Shown one piece after another: positions 31,760 through 44,077 of a stretch of DNA of 64,000 nt (position 1 is its first letter; the number at the start of each line of letters is the position of its first letter). The stretch comes from Bretschneidera sinensis. Its lineage: Eukaryota > Streptophyta > Magnoliopsida > Brassicales > Akaniaceae. The notes below the pieces were generated by a model that ran no database searches, was not told the DNA's origin, and saw only the letters and a list, made by a program, of their open reading frames with translations. The stretch lies in contig CM043698.1 of NCBI GenBank assembly GCA_023935145.1, forward strand, positions 146,995,625 through 147,059,624. Reading direction: 5' to 3'. The position numbers and the translations under genes were made by a program.

Positions 31760-32063
31760 AATTTTTACGAGAGATGGGTCAATCTCAAAGTTTTGACTCT
31801 TATTGGTGTGTGCGTTACTCATATATTAATGAAGTATTCGTTATTTTCTCTCACATTAAGAAAAAATCTTACTTAGTCATGTGCCATGAAAAGATATTAG
31901 TACAAAGTATTTTCCTTCATTGAATGAAAAGAAAATCATTAACTTTCTTTGTCTTCTAATGTCATCAAACAGTGAAAAATACAATTGCAAGATATTTTTT
32001 AATGGCACATGACTATAAATAAGAATTTCTCAACTTTAAGTGGATTGTTATAGTTATTATAGT

Positions 32064-32245
32064 CATGTTTGGTACTTGCTTTAAGCCAATTTAAAGTAAG
32101 TTGGCATAAATGGGTCCAGGTTTATGTTTGGTACCTGCTTTAAGCTAACTTAAATCAAGTTGGCTTAAATGGGTCCAAGGGCTGGACCCATTTAAACTAC
32201 TTTGCTTTAAGTTGACTTAAACCAGGCACTAAACATGACCTATAT
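32064..32245. mobile_element. MITE 4 with internal duplication
   Basis: The left end reads GTCATGTTTGGTACTTGC; the inverted right end reads GGTCATGTTTAGTGCCTGG. Both arms contain TTTAAG and AAATGGGTCCA blocks. An internal copy of the left end (32123-32175) shows a partial tandem duplication. The target duplication is ambiguous (TA-rich flanks). Confidence 0.6.
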
Positions 32246-32934
32246 ATGAGCTTCATAAACATGACCTATATATGAGCTTCAAAATGAATTATATGAGAAT
32301 TCTGTGAAATTATATTGTATCAATCAATTATTATATTTTGTATGTGGGGAAAAGCCACCAACCAATAAGACTTTATAAGTTGTTGATGCTGAAATCTACT
32401 ACTGAGCCGGAGATCTGCACAAAAAGAGAGCGATAAACTAAAGAGTCACCGGAGGAAGAGGGGGGTGGTGCCTCCGAGGACTCTTTGATGCCTTTGTTAG
32501 TGCAATGTTTTGAGAGAGAAAAACGAGGGTAGTGATAGTGCTAGTAGTATTTCTTCGTGACTGAATGAATTGTGTATACTGAAATCTACGTACCTTGGAC
32601 CATTTTGTGGTGGTTTAGGAAATAAATTTGTCACATGCTCAGGAAGATGCAATCCCTGAAATCCCGCTTTCCTTTTGAGGAGTCTTGTTATGTGTTTAGG
32701 GACGACGCAATCCCTGAAATCGCACTTCCATTTTTGGCTTGTGAGAAGGCTGTGAGTGATTACAGCATCATCATTTGCTCCGCTATGTGCCCATCATCAT
32801 TGTAGCCACGCGTCATCACGTCATTGGAGGGAGAGTTGTCCACGTGTCACCAAACTATTGGAGATAGAATTCTCTATTAAATCAGAGGTCCCCTACTTCC
32901 ATAAGTATATTTATGTGCTTGAGGAAGTATAATG
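32246..32934. other. Unassigned non-coding DNA
   Basis: No gene seen. A direct repeat 'g.gcaatccctgaaatc.c' occurs at about 32646-32668 and 32704-32726. GC content rises from about 32400. It may be part of an LTR-like unit ending near 33748, but no second copy exists in the window. Confidence 0.35.
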
Positions 32935-33215
32935 GAGATTTGTGCCATTGGTTGCGTGCTTCGGCCTGTGAAACACGGAATCGAGCATATGAGGCTCAAT
33001 CGAAATGCTAAGCCTTACAGACATGGGACCAAGCATATGAGTAGTAGTCAAAATGCTCGACCTTGGAGATATGGGACCGAGCATATGAGCCTCAATCAAA
33101 ATGCTCGGACTTGGAGGCATGGGACCAAGTATATGAGCTTTAGTCAAAATGGTCGGCCTTGAAGACATGGGACCGAGCACATGAGCCTTAATCAAAATGC
33201 TCGGCCTTGAAGATC
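32935..33215. repeat. 48-bp minisatellite
   Basis: Five full units of 48 bp plus a partial one, unit starts near 32983, 33031, 33079, 33127 and 33175 (core 'gagcatatgagcctcaatc'). As 48 is a multiple of three, open frames with 16-residue periodicity appear on both strands; I regard them as by-products. Confidence 0.88.
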
Positions 33216-33748
33216 TTCGGCGGGGAGTGAGCTTGCATAGTTTCTTGGTCTGTCTTCCATTCTGTTGGGCTTATAGTAAACTTTTGAGCCCTTTTCTGTT
33301 TTGGGCCTATAAGGGGCCTTTGGGCAATTTCTTTTGTTTTGGGCTCGCAAAAAGCCTTTGGGCTGTTCCAGAACTGTCTGTGGAGACATTCAATGCTGCG
33401 GCATTGGGCTGTTCTAGAATATTATGTGGAGGAATTTAATGTTATAGCGTGCGTTGTCATTTTGGGAAGTGTAAAGGCGGCGCATGCACTTAACGGTATG
33501 CCTTCAGCCGCCTTAGGGAATGAATAGGCTTCCTTGGGGAATAAAACGGTGCAAACGTTCCTAGATTATGCCAAACATCGTGTCTTTACAGCTAGGGTGG
33601 AGTTAATTTTCCTTGTTAATCACTCTTAGACTTCTATATAAGAGAGAAGTTTCTTCTCATTTCTTCACTTTACTTCATTTGTATTCAGAGAGAAAACTTT
33701 GAGAGCCCTCCGAGCCAGCCAAAGTTTGAGAGCCCTCAGAGTGTGCAT
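33216..33748. other. Unassigned promoter-like DNA
   Basis: The TATA-like TTCTATATAAGAGAG at 33634-33648 is followed by a duplicated 'ctttgagagccctc' (33698 and 33725). It ends where unit B gypsy gag sequence begins at about 33749. Looks like the promoter side of an LTR, but this is not proven. Confidence 0.35.
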
Positions 33749-34299
33749 GGAGTCCCCTGACGCAGGAGTTGAAAGCGTTGATACAGATCACGCTCATAGT
33801 TGTATGGTAAAAACGCTGCCCGCATATGCTTTTTGAACTTTTCCCAAGAGACGATTTTGGATCTGCCAGTGCGTGCCCTCGTTGACTTTGTTGGTTGCCA
33901 CCATGCTTGGGCCCTATCACGCAACCTCATAGTGATCAGTGGAACACGACGAGAATCTGGAACCTCCTTGAATTCGAGAACTTCTTCCACCGTATGCAGC
34001 CAATCCAGGAATGCATCAACCTGGAGTCCACCATGGAATTCTGGAATGTCAACCTTGAAACCAGTCTCCCATCATCGATCTGCTGGCCGAGGTTGGTCAC
34101 GAGGGGCAGCAAAAGGGTTTTCCCCGTGGTCAGAATCGTCATCCGCCGAATCGAACTCGTATTGTGGTTGTGGTGGTGGTTGTTGAAGGGCAGCCAACTG
34201 TTGGGTTAGTTGGTCCACTTGCTGTCGCAATTGTGCGATCTCTTCTCGCCGGAGCACATCTTCCATCTGGGCATCATTGACACATCTCCTTGGCGGCAT
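33749..34299 (-). pseudogene. Gypsy gag fragment in unit B
   Basis: Nearly identical to the gag of G2 (57488-58033): start codon at 34299 (MPPRR), a coiled-coil type EEIAQLRQQVDQLTQQLAAL, WETGFKVDIPEFHGG-type core and RVPLITMRLRDRAQAWWQ. It is cut at 33749 in the middle of the capsid domain. A frame change lies near 34075. Chromovirus-type gag by its start and domain content. Confidence 0.82.
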
Positions 34300-34315
34300 G
34301 TTGCAGGATTGTACC

Positions 34316-34618
34316 GAATCTGTTACCAATCTGAGGCAGTGTACGTGGTGAAGAAGAAATTCGCAGATCAAAACTCCTTGATTCACGAAGAATACCGAGA
34401 AATTGATTAAGGATTGAGAAAACTCAATTAGAATTAATCATCAAAATTGTCTAGCTGTCAAGCGGCATTACAAGCATTATAAAGAAAAACCCTAAATGCA
34501 TAAAAATAATAATTGCAGAAGAGAACCATAAACTATCGAAAAATTACACAACTACAGGGTCTTTTGGGCCTTTGGGTGCTCTCTTTGGGCTAAGAAATCC
34601 CACTCCTGTTGTACTGCA
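34316..34618 (-). repeat. Gypsy primer site and candidate short LTR, unit B
   Basis: The element strand has TGGTAACAGATTC (one change from the tRNA-Met complement) next to a candidate LTR 34332-34618 with ends TG and CA (287 bp). It corresponds to 58066-58352 in unit C. LTR ends are inferred from dinucleotides only, since no internal comparison is possible. Confidence 0.5.
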
Positions 34619-34878
34619 TCAACTACTGTTTTTAATTAAACCTTTTTCCTTATCTGTTGTCCAACCCCCCACCAAAAAAAGAAAAGAAATAATGTTCACT
34701 GAAAAGCCTGATATTAATTTGATTGGTTCCTTGAAGCTTTTTCATATTTTTCTTTTGTAAAATTTTCTATATGAATTATTAAATTCTTTCTCGGCGCTTT
34801 TGGCATTTAAAACCTTAAATATTTTAGAGACAGAAATTTCATCAGAACCATTTTGTGATTGCCATTCATTCTTTGCAG

Positions 34879-36390
34879 GTTCCTTAATCCAATATGCCCA
34901 CTTATTTGTGTTGCTGCTTCAGCTGTTATTGAAGGCTTTCCTGATCTATTTCGGGATAAGTATAATCCCCATCATAATTTTCTGCTGGTTAAGGTTCGCT
35001 TTTTCAAATTTCTTATATAATGCTCTCTGCCTCCTTCAATAAGTTGTCATTTATTCTCAACTTTTGTTGCTTGCATACACAGACGGCCAAAGTTCTTAGA
35101 TCTGTGGCTCTAAGCATCATTTTAGCTGTCTCACATTCTGGTACATTTTCTCTGATTAATGGCTACTCTTCTCCTTTGGAGATTTACAAGCATTTGGAGC
35201 ACCATGATGATGCTGGAACAGGTATATATTGTTCTACTGGGATGTATGATCATATTGATCTTGAATTCTTGATAAAGTAGACAGCATTGTGGCAAACCTA
35301 TTTTGATTTGAAAAAAGTAGATTGCAAAAACTATTCAAAATTCACATTATACTTGAGTAACTAGACAATGCTGATAGTTTGCGACGACAATCTTATGATT
35401 CTAGAAAAGGTAGGAGCCAGTTATAAAAAAAAAAAGCTGATGTGTTGCTGACTATACCACAGAATGATAAATGACCTTGTTTCCTTTGTACTTCGTTTTT
35501 GAATTCAATTATTCATGAGAAAACAGTTATAAAAAATTATGAAGTTCTTGTTGGATTTGCCCATTGTCCTTGACTCTCTAAACTGTGCTACATTTTTCTA
35601 ACTTTTCAAGGCTGATAATTAATATGCTGTTGAATACAATATGCTGCACATCAAGGAAATTAAAAAATTTAAGATCAACTTGATTTCAAGGACTCCGTAT
35701 ATTTGGTATGTCATTTTCTAGAAAGGATTGACAGCTGAGTTTTCTCTTGGATTCTATGTATTGCAGGTACTGTACTCTGTGTTGGAGGGGAATGGCACCG
35801 CTTCCCATCATCATTTTTCGTTCCTGATTATGTAGGTGAAGTACGATGGATTGATGATGGGTTCCGTGGTCTTCTTCTATTTTCGTTTAATTCTACATTA
35901 GGGGGGACTTCAGCAGCACCATCATATTTTAACAATAAGAACAAGGCATCAGATGAGCAATATGTAAAATATCCTTTCCTTCATATTTTTCTCAAGCCTC
36001 CTTTTTTCATCTCTTTTTTCTCATGAAGTATTATACTCACTGTCTACATTTCACCTCCTGGATATCGAAGCTTGTACTTTTCTTGCCGAGTTGCCGCTTA
36101 AACGACCTTAGCCTTCTCGTGGAAATGACTTGTCAACATGGGAGGTAAAATTAATAGTATTTTGTATTTTCTTTCACTTTTCTTTTTGTGCCGACCTCCC
36201 ATCCACCCACCCTCCACTTTCCTTGTGTGATTGTACTGAAATCATTATGTACTTTCAGCCTGTTGCAGTGTTGCCTTACCTGGACGGGGAGCTCTCACCT
36301 GCCCTGTATCGGTCATTCTTCATCCAAAACCGGTGGCTGGAGAGGAATGTTTTTGGCAAGTACAAACTACTTAAAAGAGTACACAAATGA
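34879..36390 (+). pseudogene. ALG9: ALG9 pseudogene copy B (last five exons)
   Basis: Five exons of the ER alpha-1,2-mannosyltransferase C-terminus. i 34879-34993 (SAVIEGFPDLFRDKYNPHHN), ii 35083-35221 (TFSLINGYSSPLEIYKHLEH), iii 35767-35963 (GGEWHRFPSSFFVPDYVGEV), iv 36055-36144, v 36259-36390 (RSFFIQNRWLERNVFGKY, stop TGA). All other splice sites fit GT-AG. Exon iv has the TAG stop and the AC acceptor also seen in copies A and C. The catalytic, multi-membrane N-terminal part is absent, replaced by gypsy sequence upstream, so this copy cannot make enzyme. Confidence 0.9.
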
Positions 36391-38218
36391 ATATAAGCAC
36401 AGTAGTAATCTACTTGGTTCTAATAGTTCTGATTTCTTGACTGTCTGTGATTATTGAGGGCTTATTGGTTGAGCATTAACCCCTACTTACAACGAAAAGA
36501 AGGGGGTGAAGGGAATGAAATGAGAATTGACCCCAAATCAGTGATGAGTTTTAAGATTCTGACTAGCAATAGGTTTATTCTGATTTTGTAGTTAGTTGAA
36601 TTGCTTGTTGATCTAAGCATGATATTGTCGATGACTGTATATGCATCTTCTCCTACCTGAATGAGACATTTCCTATAATATCTAGGGTATTTGTTATTCG
36701 AGATGGATTTTTTGATAGTGTGTGCACGGATTGGGTTGGATTAAGTTAGAGGTCATGATGGAGTACATGATGAAGAGTAGAATTAGGGAATTTAATTTAA
36801 GTATTGGGGAATATTTTAATTATTGAGATAATTATGTAATTGACAATATTAGGGGTATTTAGGTTTATTTAAGTTTAGTTAATTAGTTTTTATAAAGTTC
36901 CTTATTGGAGTAGGATTAGGAATTATCATATTAGGTAGTTTCTATATTGGAGTAGGATTAGGAATTATCATACTAGCTAGTTTCCATATTGGAGTGAGAA
37001 TAGGACTACGAATTACCATATTAGCTAGTTTCTTTATCGGAGTAGGACTTGGTATCCCAAAATCTCTATATAAGAGAGATGATTCATGTGATGTTGATTT
37101 GTTTTTTATCTTTTTAATTCATTGTTATTATCTCTTTGTTACTGTCATGTCCTGTCACAGGTCAACTTTAGTATAATTTATGACATATTTTTCTTAACCC
37201 GAACCTAGCTTAACCCATGACGGATTACATAAATCCCAGGTGAAAAGCTAAGTTGAGTTCGGGATGATTTGCGAAATCAATATTCAAATGAGTTGGATTG
37301 AGTTAGTTTGAGATTAGGTTGACTTGGGTTGAGCTAGATTCTTGAATTTTATTTTTCAATTTCAAATGCTAAACATTATCAATTGAATTTTAAAAAGGTC
37401 AAATAGTTATACTCGAATCTAAAAATCTTTGGACAATAAAATTTCAACGGTTTAAACCAACGAAAACGTACTAAAAAACAATCTTACAAAAATTTAAATC
37501 ACTTGCTAATAGTATTGTTGATAACTAAACCATACATTTTTCAAGTTTCTCATAAATTAAAAGAAAAAAACAAAGATGGCTTTACACAATCAGGATATAT
37601 ATAGGTGACTTCCAATTTCATCATCCTCTCTCTGCATATTCACATGCATGTTACAGGGCCACCAAAAGCATTTTACAATGGAAGCACCAGTTTGCTTGTC
37701 CCTGCTTGCAGAAACATGCCAGATTCAGAAACGGTCAATCTTATCATTCAAGATTCCCATGTACTAGCATAGCAGCAGCAACAGAAGAAAATTCAAGAAT
37801 GATAAAAGATTCACACCCAGTATATTTTCTTCAAACATAACCAATCAAATGGAGAGAGAAAGCAATAACACAGACAATCATGGAGGATGAATTGGTTAAT
37901 CTAGATATTTATTGTACTTGAATATTTAAAATCAGCAAGAGGGGTCAACGAGGCATCAATAGTTTTCAGGCTATTTGAGTCTGAATAATATAATATCCCT
38001 TTTATCATTCCCAGTGAAATGCAAATTATAATATTAAACCTAGAAACTACAAAGGAAAGACATGATAAAAATACAGCAGCTTTTCATCAGAATGGAGACT
38101 AATATATAGTCTGTAAAATTCTTCACAATGTAGAACGATCTAATAATCTTTGCTGACCCCTTGTTGGCCTGTTGGGAGGACTTTTTCTTGAGCTTTTTTC
38201 TTTTGATAGTTAGGAATT
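36391..38218. other. Unit B intergenic DNA with insertion-like block
   Basis: Same sequence as 14350-16135. The block bounded by 'catgatggagtacat' and 'catgacggattacat' lies at about 36755-37230 and has one more unit of the 42-bp repeat (36905-37045) than units A and C. No gene seen. Confidence 0.55.
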
Positions 38219-38510
38219 AGGATTTCCAAAAGAAGATGCCATTCGTTTGATGAGAAATAAAAAGGAATATAAAAAATTCGAGTGCCCGAAGCTGAAGCAG
38301 TTACTTTCGAAGTAGCAAAAAGAAGAGCACCTACGAATGTGGGAGAGTCAGAATCGAAAAGAGAATTCCTTGCTTCTTTTACTCATTCAAAATTGTGCAG
38401 GAGACTTTCATCTCGCACGGCTCCTAAGTGATAAAAGTAAAGAAGAACATATATTTTTTTATTACCTTTCTGTATATATAAGATTTAATCCATTCGATTT
38501 CTAAAACCGA
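38219..38510 (-). pseudogene. ndhB: Plastid-derived ndhB fragment, copy B
   Basis: Second copy of the ndhB intron end plus exon 2 start. Domain V at 38391-38423 has an extra substitution in the closing stem (CACAATT side for CACGGTT). The exon still reads [13 protein letters not shown] and [14 protein letters not shown] with changes. Confidence 0.82.
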
Positions 38511-38518
38511 TTATTAAT

Positions 38519-38746
38519 CTAACTTTTCGAGGAATCAAGTTCCCTGTCTTTTGTTGGTGTGGGAATCTTGTTCTCAACTTGTGCCAAGGTTGAAACCGAG
38601 CCTATTGTGCTTTTATTCAAGTTTGCCACCAGTGTTGGAGTTGGTTCTGGGTAACCATTCTTATCGAAGAACAAGATTGGGACTGGCATGTAGGCATGTA
38701 GGCGTGGAGCATAAGCTTCATGGCATAAAGCTGAAGAAACAATCAT
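38519..38746 (-). other. Unrecognised tri-copied ORF, copy B
   Basis: Keeps the frame of copies A and C (PVPILFFDKNGYPEPTPTLV) with His-to-Tyr, Arg-to-Lys and Ser-to-Leu changes and a different N-terminus after an 8-bp 'gcatgtag' repeat. Identity unknown. Confidence 0.3.
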
Positions 38747-38969
38747 TATTAATGTAATATCTGTAGTTGTTAAAAGTCCAATATGAACTTGCTGTGGGAG
38801 GAAAGTGTCTTGATAAGAGACTAGCTTAGAAGTCTCAAAAGGGAATATGGGATGTTCTCATAAACAATCCATAAAAAAGGTGCAATGACCAAACCTGAAC
38901 CATTGTAAATGCAAATATCTCTTCTTCCTCTTGGTGCATTCTCTGGAGCCAAACCTGCTGCTTGAATTG

Positions 38970-39877
38970 TGTTGTTATTTGTCTAAGTTTCAAACATATC
39001 CAAACATGGTCTAAAGTTGGTTAAAGTCTAAACCAATTGTGGAATATCAAAGTTCAGCAAGTTAAAAGGTTGCACACAAGTGTGTGCTTAAGTTTTGAGC
39101 GTGGGAAGGTCAGGCTCACTATTGTGCAAGTTTCAGCACACAAGCAGGAGGTGTGCGCACAGCATCAGGAGGCTGCAGCATCAGGTCACGCCGCAGCATA
39201 CAGCACCAGCACCGCAGCACACAGCACATGTGTGCACACATGATCCAGCATGCATAAGACCTCTCCAATCATGTGTGCACCACACCAAAATGCACAGCAT
39301 CACTCGGAGAGTGATGAAGGGCTGAGATTAAAGGAAGAACATGATCAAAGGGAGGATAATGACTCACAAGAATGTCCAAGAATTAAGAGGCTATAAAAGG
39401 GGTTCTCAAGGCCTCATTTCATAAGATAATACAAGATACAAAAACACACATACAAGAGAGCTTTGTGACATTGTGAGATCATTGTAAACACAAGAGAGAA
39501 TTGTGTGAGAGATATAAACACAAGAGGGACTCTTGTAGTGAGGCTGGTTGTAATTACATAGAGAGAATCTAGATTAGATTAGAGAACATTGTTGAAGTTC
39601 TCATCTTCTTCCTTCTCTTCTTGTTTCTTCAAGAACTTGGATTCTTGAAGGGGATTGCTGTAACTTTGTAAGAACCATTGAGATAGTGCAGAGAGTTCGG
39701 AGGAACTCACAGGGACGTAGGCACATTGCCGAACCTTGACAACAAATTACTTGTCTTCTTTCTTTCTTTGATTTTCTGTTCTTGTGTTCGATTGCTGAAA
39801 TTCTTTCTACAAGTCATTCAAGACTTGGGTGTTTGGAAGATCACCACCTGAGCATCTTGTCAAGGTGATTTCCAACA
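38970..39877 (+). repeat. C1 5' LTR
   Basis: TGTTGTTATTTG...TTTCCAACA. TATA box TATAAAAG at 39392-39399. It is rich in 'cagcac' steps around 39150-39240, a low-complexity stretch that varies in length between LTRs of this family. Confidence 0.92.
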
Positions 39878-39890
39878 GCGGTATCAGAGC
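39878..39890 (+). promoter_or_regulatory. C1 primer-binding site
   Basis: GCGGTATCAGAGC directly after the LTR. It matches the initiator tRNA-Met complement TGGTATCAGAGC except at the first base. Confidence 0.8.
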
Positions 39891-40118
39891 ACAACAGCTA
39901 GTTATCGGAACAAGAAGTAGAAGGTACGGAGCCAAGACTCCAAGAATCAAAGATCAAACTTCTTGGGTGATTCAAGAACGGTGTAAAGATCAAGATCCAG
40001 TCGTGTTCTTGAAGGTTGATTCAAGAACGGTGTTAAAGATCCATCTTCGATCTGTGTTCTTGAGGTTAAAGAAAGTAGTTGTGGTTAGTGCACAAATCTG
40101 GGATCTTGTCCGCAAAAG

Positions 40119-41130
40119 ATGGCTTCAAATTTCTGTGTGGAGAAGTTTGATGGAAAGGGGGACTTTACCCTATGGAAGCGGAAGATCAAGGCGGTTCTAA
40201 TGCAGCAGAAAGTGGACTTGGCTATTGGAGAAGATGATGCTTTTCCAGCAAGTGTCACGGAGGACCAGCAGACCGAGATGAAGAAGATGGCCTACAACAC
40301 CATTTTCTTGCACATGTCGGATAGTATCACAAGGAGTGCGGAGACTCGGAGGATCTGGCTGTCATATGGAAGAAACTAGATGAGTTGTTTCTTACCAAAA
40401 CTCTTCCTAACAAAATTTATCTTCTTAAAAGAATCTTTGCTTTTAAAATGGACCCTAGTAAGGAGTTGCAAGATAATCTTGATGTCTTTAATAACCTAGT
40501 TCAAGATTTGAATAGTTGTAGCATTTCTTTTCCGGATGAACAATTGGCTGTTATTTTGTTAAATTCACTTCCTGATTGCTTTGATAATTTGATTAATACA
40601 ATTGAGTATGGGAGAGATAGTTTGACAAAGGAGATTGTGATCAATGCCATAAGGGCACATGATTTCAAAGCCAAGATGAAGGAGGCATAAAGTGGTGAAG
40701 GGCTGTTCGTAAGAGGAAGGCCAACAGCTCGGAATGGCAGTAGCACTTATGGCAGCTACCGGGAGAAATCAGGAGGTAGAGGGCAAAGTAATGGGAGATC
40801 TCACTCCAAGACAAGATATGGAGGAGGAAAGAGATGCTTCTACTGCAACAAGGAGGGCCATTTCAAGAAAGATTGCAAGAAGAGGATATGGGATGAGAGG
40901 ATAAGTCATACCAACAATGGAGAGGCTTCGGTTGCCAAAGGAGAACAGCAAGATGATGTTCTTGTTGCATGCTCAAATGTGAGTAGGAGGCAAGGCAGTG
41001 GAAAGTGGATTCTTGACTCCGGGTGCACCTATCATATGTGCCCTCACAAAGAATGGTTCAAGAATTTCAAGGAGATCAATGAGGGAAGAGTCTTCTTGGG
41101 GAATGACAATTCTTGCCAAGTGAGAGGGAT
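40119..41130 (+). pseudogene. C1 gag and protease, broken
   Basis: Gag starts MASNFCVEKFDGKGDF at 40119, changes frame near 40350-40385, and continues with the UBN2/gag-like core (LDVFNNLVQDLN, FPDEQLAVILLNSLP, SLTKEIVINAIRAH) to a TAA at 40688-40690. Past the stop the frame holds a Gly/Arg/Ser-rich stretch, the zinc knuckle CFYCNKEGHFKKDC (40835-40876) and protease WILDSGCTYHM (about 41006-41038). A TGA near 41132 separates it from the integrase part. C2 and C3 lack the core between LD and AK. Confidence 0.88.
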
Positions 41131-41143
41131 TTGAGACATCCAA

Positions 41144-42360
41144 TTGAGGATGTTTGATGGAGTCACAAGGCTGCTGCGAAATGTAAGATATCTTCCAGAT
41201 TTGAAGAGGAACTTGATCTCATTGGGGCAGCTGGATTCCATGGGGTACACATGCAAATTAGAGGGAGGAAAGATCAAGGTGGCCAAGGGATCTTTGGTAG
41301 TGATCAAGGCAGCAAGAAATGATGGACTCTATGAGATGATCGGAGAAACAGAAACCAATGATCAAGCAGCAAGCTTGATGGCTGAGCTGGACAAGGCAGC
41401 CCTTTGGCACACTCGCTTAGGACACATGAGCGAAAAAGGCCTGCAAGTGCTTAGCAAGGAAGGTCTACTTGGTGGTGACAAAGTAGAAAAACTGGATTTC
41501 TGTAAGAGTTGCATTCTTGGGAAGCAACGGGTCAGCTTCAACACCGGAGTGCACAAGTCTAAGGGGATTCTTGATTACATTCATTCGGACCTTTGGGGAC
41601 CAGCAAGAACACCAACACAGGGAGGTAACTTTTACTTTCTGTCTTTAATTGATGATTATTCAAGAAGAGTGTGGATTTATTTACTTAGGAATAAATCGGA
41701 TGCCTTGAATAAATTTGTTGTGTGGAAGAAATTGTTGGAAACCCAAACTGGTAGGGTAGTTAAAGCTTTAAGAACCGATAATGGCTTAGAATTTTGCAAC
41801 AAGGATTTTTATAAATTCTGTGAATTAAATGGCATTCTAAGATATAAGACGGTTGTAAAACACCCCAGCAAAATGGAGTTGCTGAAAGAATGAATCAAAC
41901 CCTTATGGAAAAAGTTAGGTGCATGCTAATAGGATTCGGGTTACCAAAATATTTTTGGGGAGAAGCTGTAGCTACAGCTGCATACTTGGTGAATAGATCA
42001 CCCTCTAGAGCAATAGAGCTCAAGACTCCCATGGAGATGTGGAGTGGAAAACCCCCTGAATTAAGCAACCTTAGGACTTTTGGATGTGCAACATATGCAC
42101 ACCAAAAGGAGGATAAAATTGACCCTAGGTCTAGAAAATGTGTATTTCTAGGATATGGTGATTGGGTTAAGGGATATAGGTTGTGGTCCTTAGAAAAGAA
42201 GAGCATGAAACTGATTATAAGTAGGGATGTTGTCTTTAATGAATTATTATTTCCCTACTTGGAGAAAACTAACCCTGCAGGGGCTAGTGAGCAAACCAAT
42301 TCAGAAATTGTTGAGCATCACGTCAAAGAGCACTCGGTTCAGGTAGAGCAGAGGAGGTAA
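41144..42360 (+). pseudogene. C1 integrase, broken
   Basis: The zinc-binding part is HTRLGHMSEKGLQVL with CKSC. The core has YIHSDLWGPARTP (first Asp), LRTDNGLEF (second Asp) and then a frame change around 41885, where the third catalytic residue (Glu of the NGVAER-type motif) lies. The second frame (41890-42360) continues FWGEAVATAAYLVNRSPSRA and LRTFGCATYAHQKEDK, the copia integrase C-terminal region. TAA at 42358-42360. Confidence 0.88.
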
Positions 42361-42384
42361 GAGGGTTCGGACCAGGTAGAGCCC

Positions 42385-43981
42385 TTGGAAGAAGGCCAAG
42401 AAGCTCAAGAAACTCAAGAAGAGGCTGAACAAGAAGTGGTTGATGTAGTAAATAACTACCAGCTCATAAGAGACCGGGAAAGAAGAGTGGTTATACCACC
42501 CTTGAGATATGGGTTTGCAAATGCTGCAGATGCAGCAGCTCCTTGGATAGAAGGAGGGATGGCTGAACCAGAAACTTACACGGATGCCATGGAGTGTAAG
42601 GATTCATCAAAGTGGTAGCTGGCTATGGAGGAAGAAATGGATTCTTTGATGAAGAACAACTCTTGGGAGCTGGTGCCAAAACCAGAAAAACAGAGAGTGG
42701 TGGATTGTAGGTGGCTCTACAAGATCAAAGAAGGGAATACTCCGGAGGATGAAATCCGATATAAGGCCAGGCTGGTGTCGAAGGGGTTCACACAAAAAGA
42801 AGGCATAGATTTCACTGAAATCTTTTCACTGGTTGTGAAGTACAAGACAATACGGATGATGTTAGCATTAGTGGTTCAATTTAATTGGGAAATCGAGCAA
42901 ATGGATGTGAAGACTGCATTCTTGCATGGTGAGCTCGATGAGACCGTTTTCATGAGGAGATGCTATGATTCTTGCTTGTACTATAAGGGGCAGAAGATTG
43001 AGGAGATGGTGATTATCCTCATTTATGTTGATGACATGCTACTGGTTGGGAGCAGCATGGAGAGGATAAAGAAATTAAAGGCTCAACTCAGTGAAGAGTT
43101 TGAGATGAAGGATCTTGGCCATGCAAAGAAGATCCTTGGGATATGTATCATCTGGGAAAGGGAGAGACACAGATTGAAAATCTCTCAAACTTCCTACATA
43201 GAGAAGATGATATCTAAATTCTCTATGGAAGATAGCAAACCAGTGAAGGTTCCACTTGCTGGTCATTTCAAATTCTCCAGCGATCAATGTCCAAGATCGG
43301 AGGCGGAGAAGAAGGAAATGGAGAAAGTCCCTTACTCTAGTGTTGTTGGTTCTGTTATGTACACCATGGTGAGCACTAGACCGAACATTGCTCATGTAAT
43401 GAGTGTTCTCAGCAGGTTTATGAGTAATCCCGGAAAGGAGCATTGGCTTGGGATGAAGTGGTTGCTGAGGTATTTGAAGGGAAGCCCAGAAGTAGGGCTG
43501 GTGTATGAGAAGAGGGGTAATGCAATCTGCCTTGAAGGGTTTGCAGATTCGGACTATGGAGCAGACCGGGATAAAAGGAGATCGATTATCTCCTACTTCT
43601 TCAACTTAAAAGGATGTTGTGTAAGTTGGAAGGCTCAGTTGCAGCCAGTGGTAGCACTCTCAACAACCGAAGCTGAGTACATAGCTGCTACAAAGGCCAT
43701 TAAGGAAGCTATATGGTGCAAAGGGTTGCTTGAAGAGTTGAAGGTACTGGATGAGCAGGTTGTGGTATTTTCGGATAGTCAAAGTGCCTTGCACTTGTGT
43801 AAAAATCTAGTGTTCTATGAGAGGACAAAGCACATGGATGTTCGGTATCATTTCATTCGGGAAAATGTTACGAAATGATGCATCCATGTGGACAAGGTTG
43901 CCACGGAAGAAAATCCTGCTGACTTGGGTACTAAAGTTCTACCTCTAAGTAAGTTCAATCATTGCCTCGAATTACTTAGGA
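42385..43981 (+). pseudogene. C1 reverse transcriptase and RNase H
   Basis: The entry region 42385-42618 ends at TAG, then 42625-43878 is a 417-codon frame. RT shows FSLVVKYKTIRMMLAL, QMDVKTAFLHGELDE and the intact catalytic IYVDDMLLVG. Between ETVFMRR and CYDSCLYY roughly 50 residues, including the usual LYGLKQ segment, are missing, an in-frame deletion. RNase H has SDYGADRDKRRSI, VALSTTEAEYIAA and SDSQSALHL, then a TGA at 43876-43878; the family C-terminus (ENPADLGTK-like) continues past it to about 43981. Confidence 0.9.
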
Positions 43982-44077
43982 TTGGAGTTGGTTAATTGGT
44001 AACTCAATATGAGTTTGGATCCTGAAGCTTTCTGCACAATGGTTCAGGTTTTTGAACTCTTAGACAAAGGTAGAGAT

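Noticed and set aside
32911..33195. CRISPR-like array
   Set aside because: Units are contiguous with no unique spacers; it is a 48-bp minisatellite in a plant genome.
33192..33527. Overlapping ORFs on both strands next to the minisatellite
   Set aside because: No motif, and composition follows the GC-richer orphan block; likely chance.
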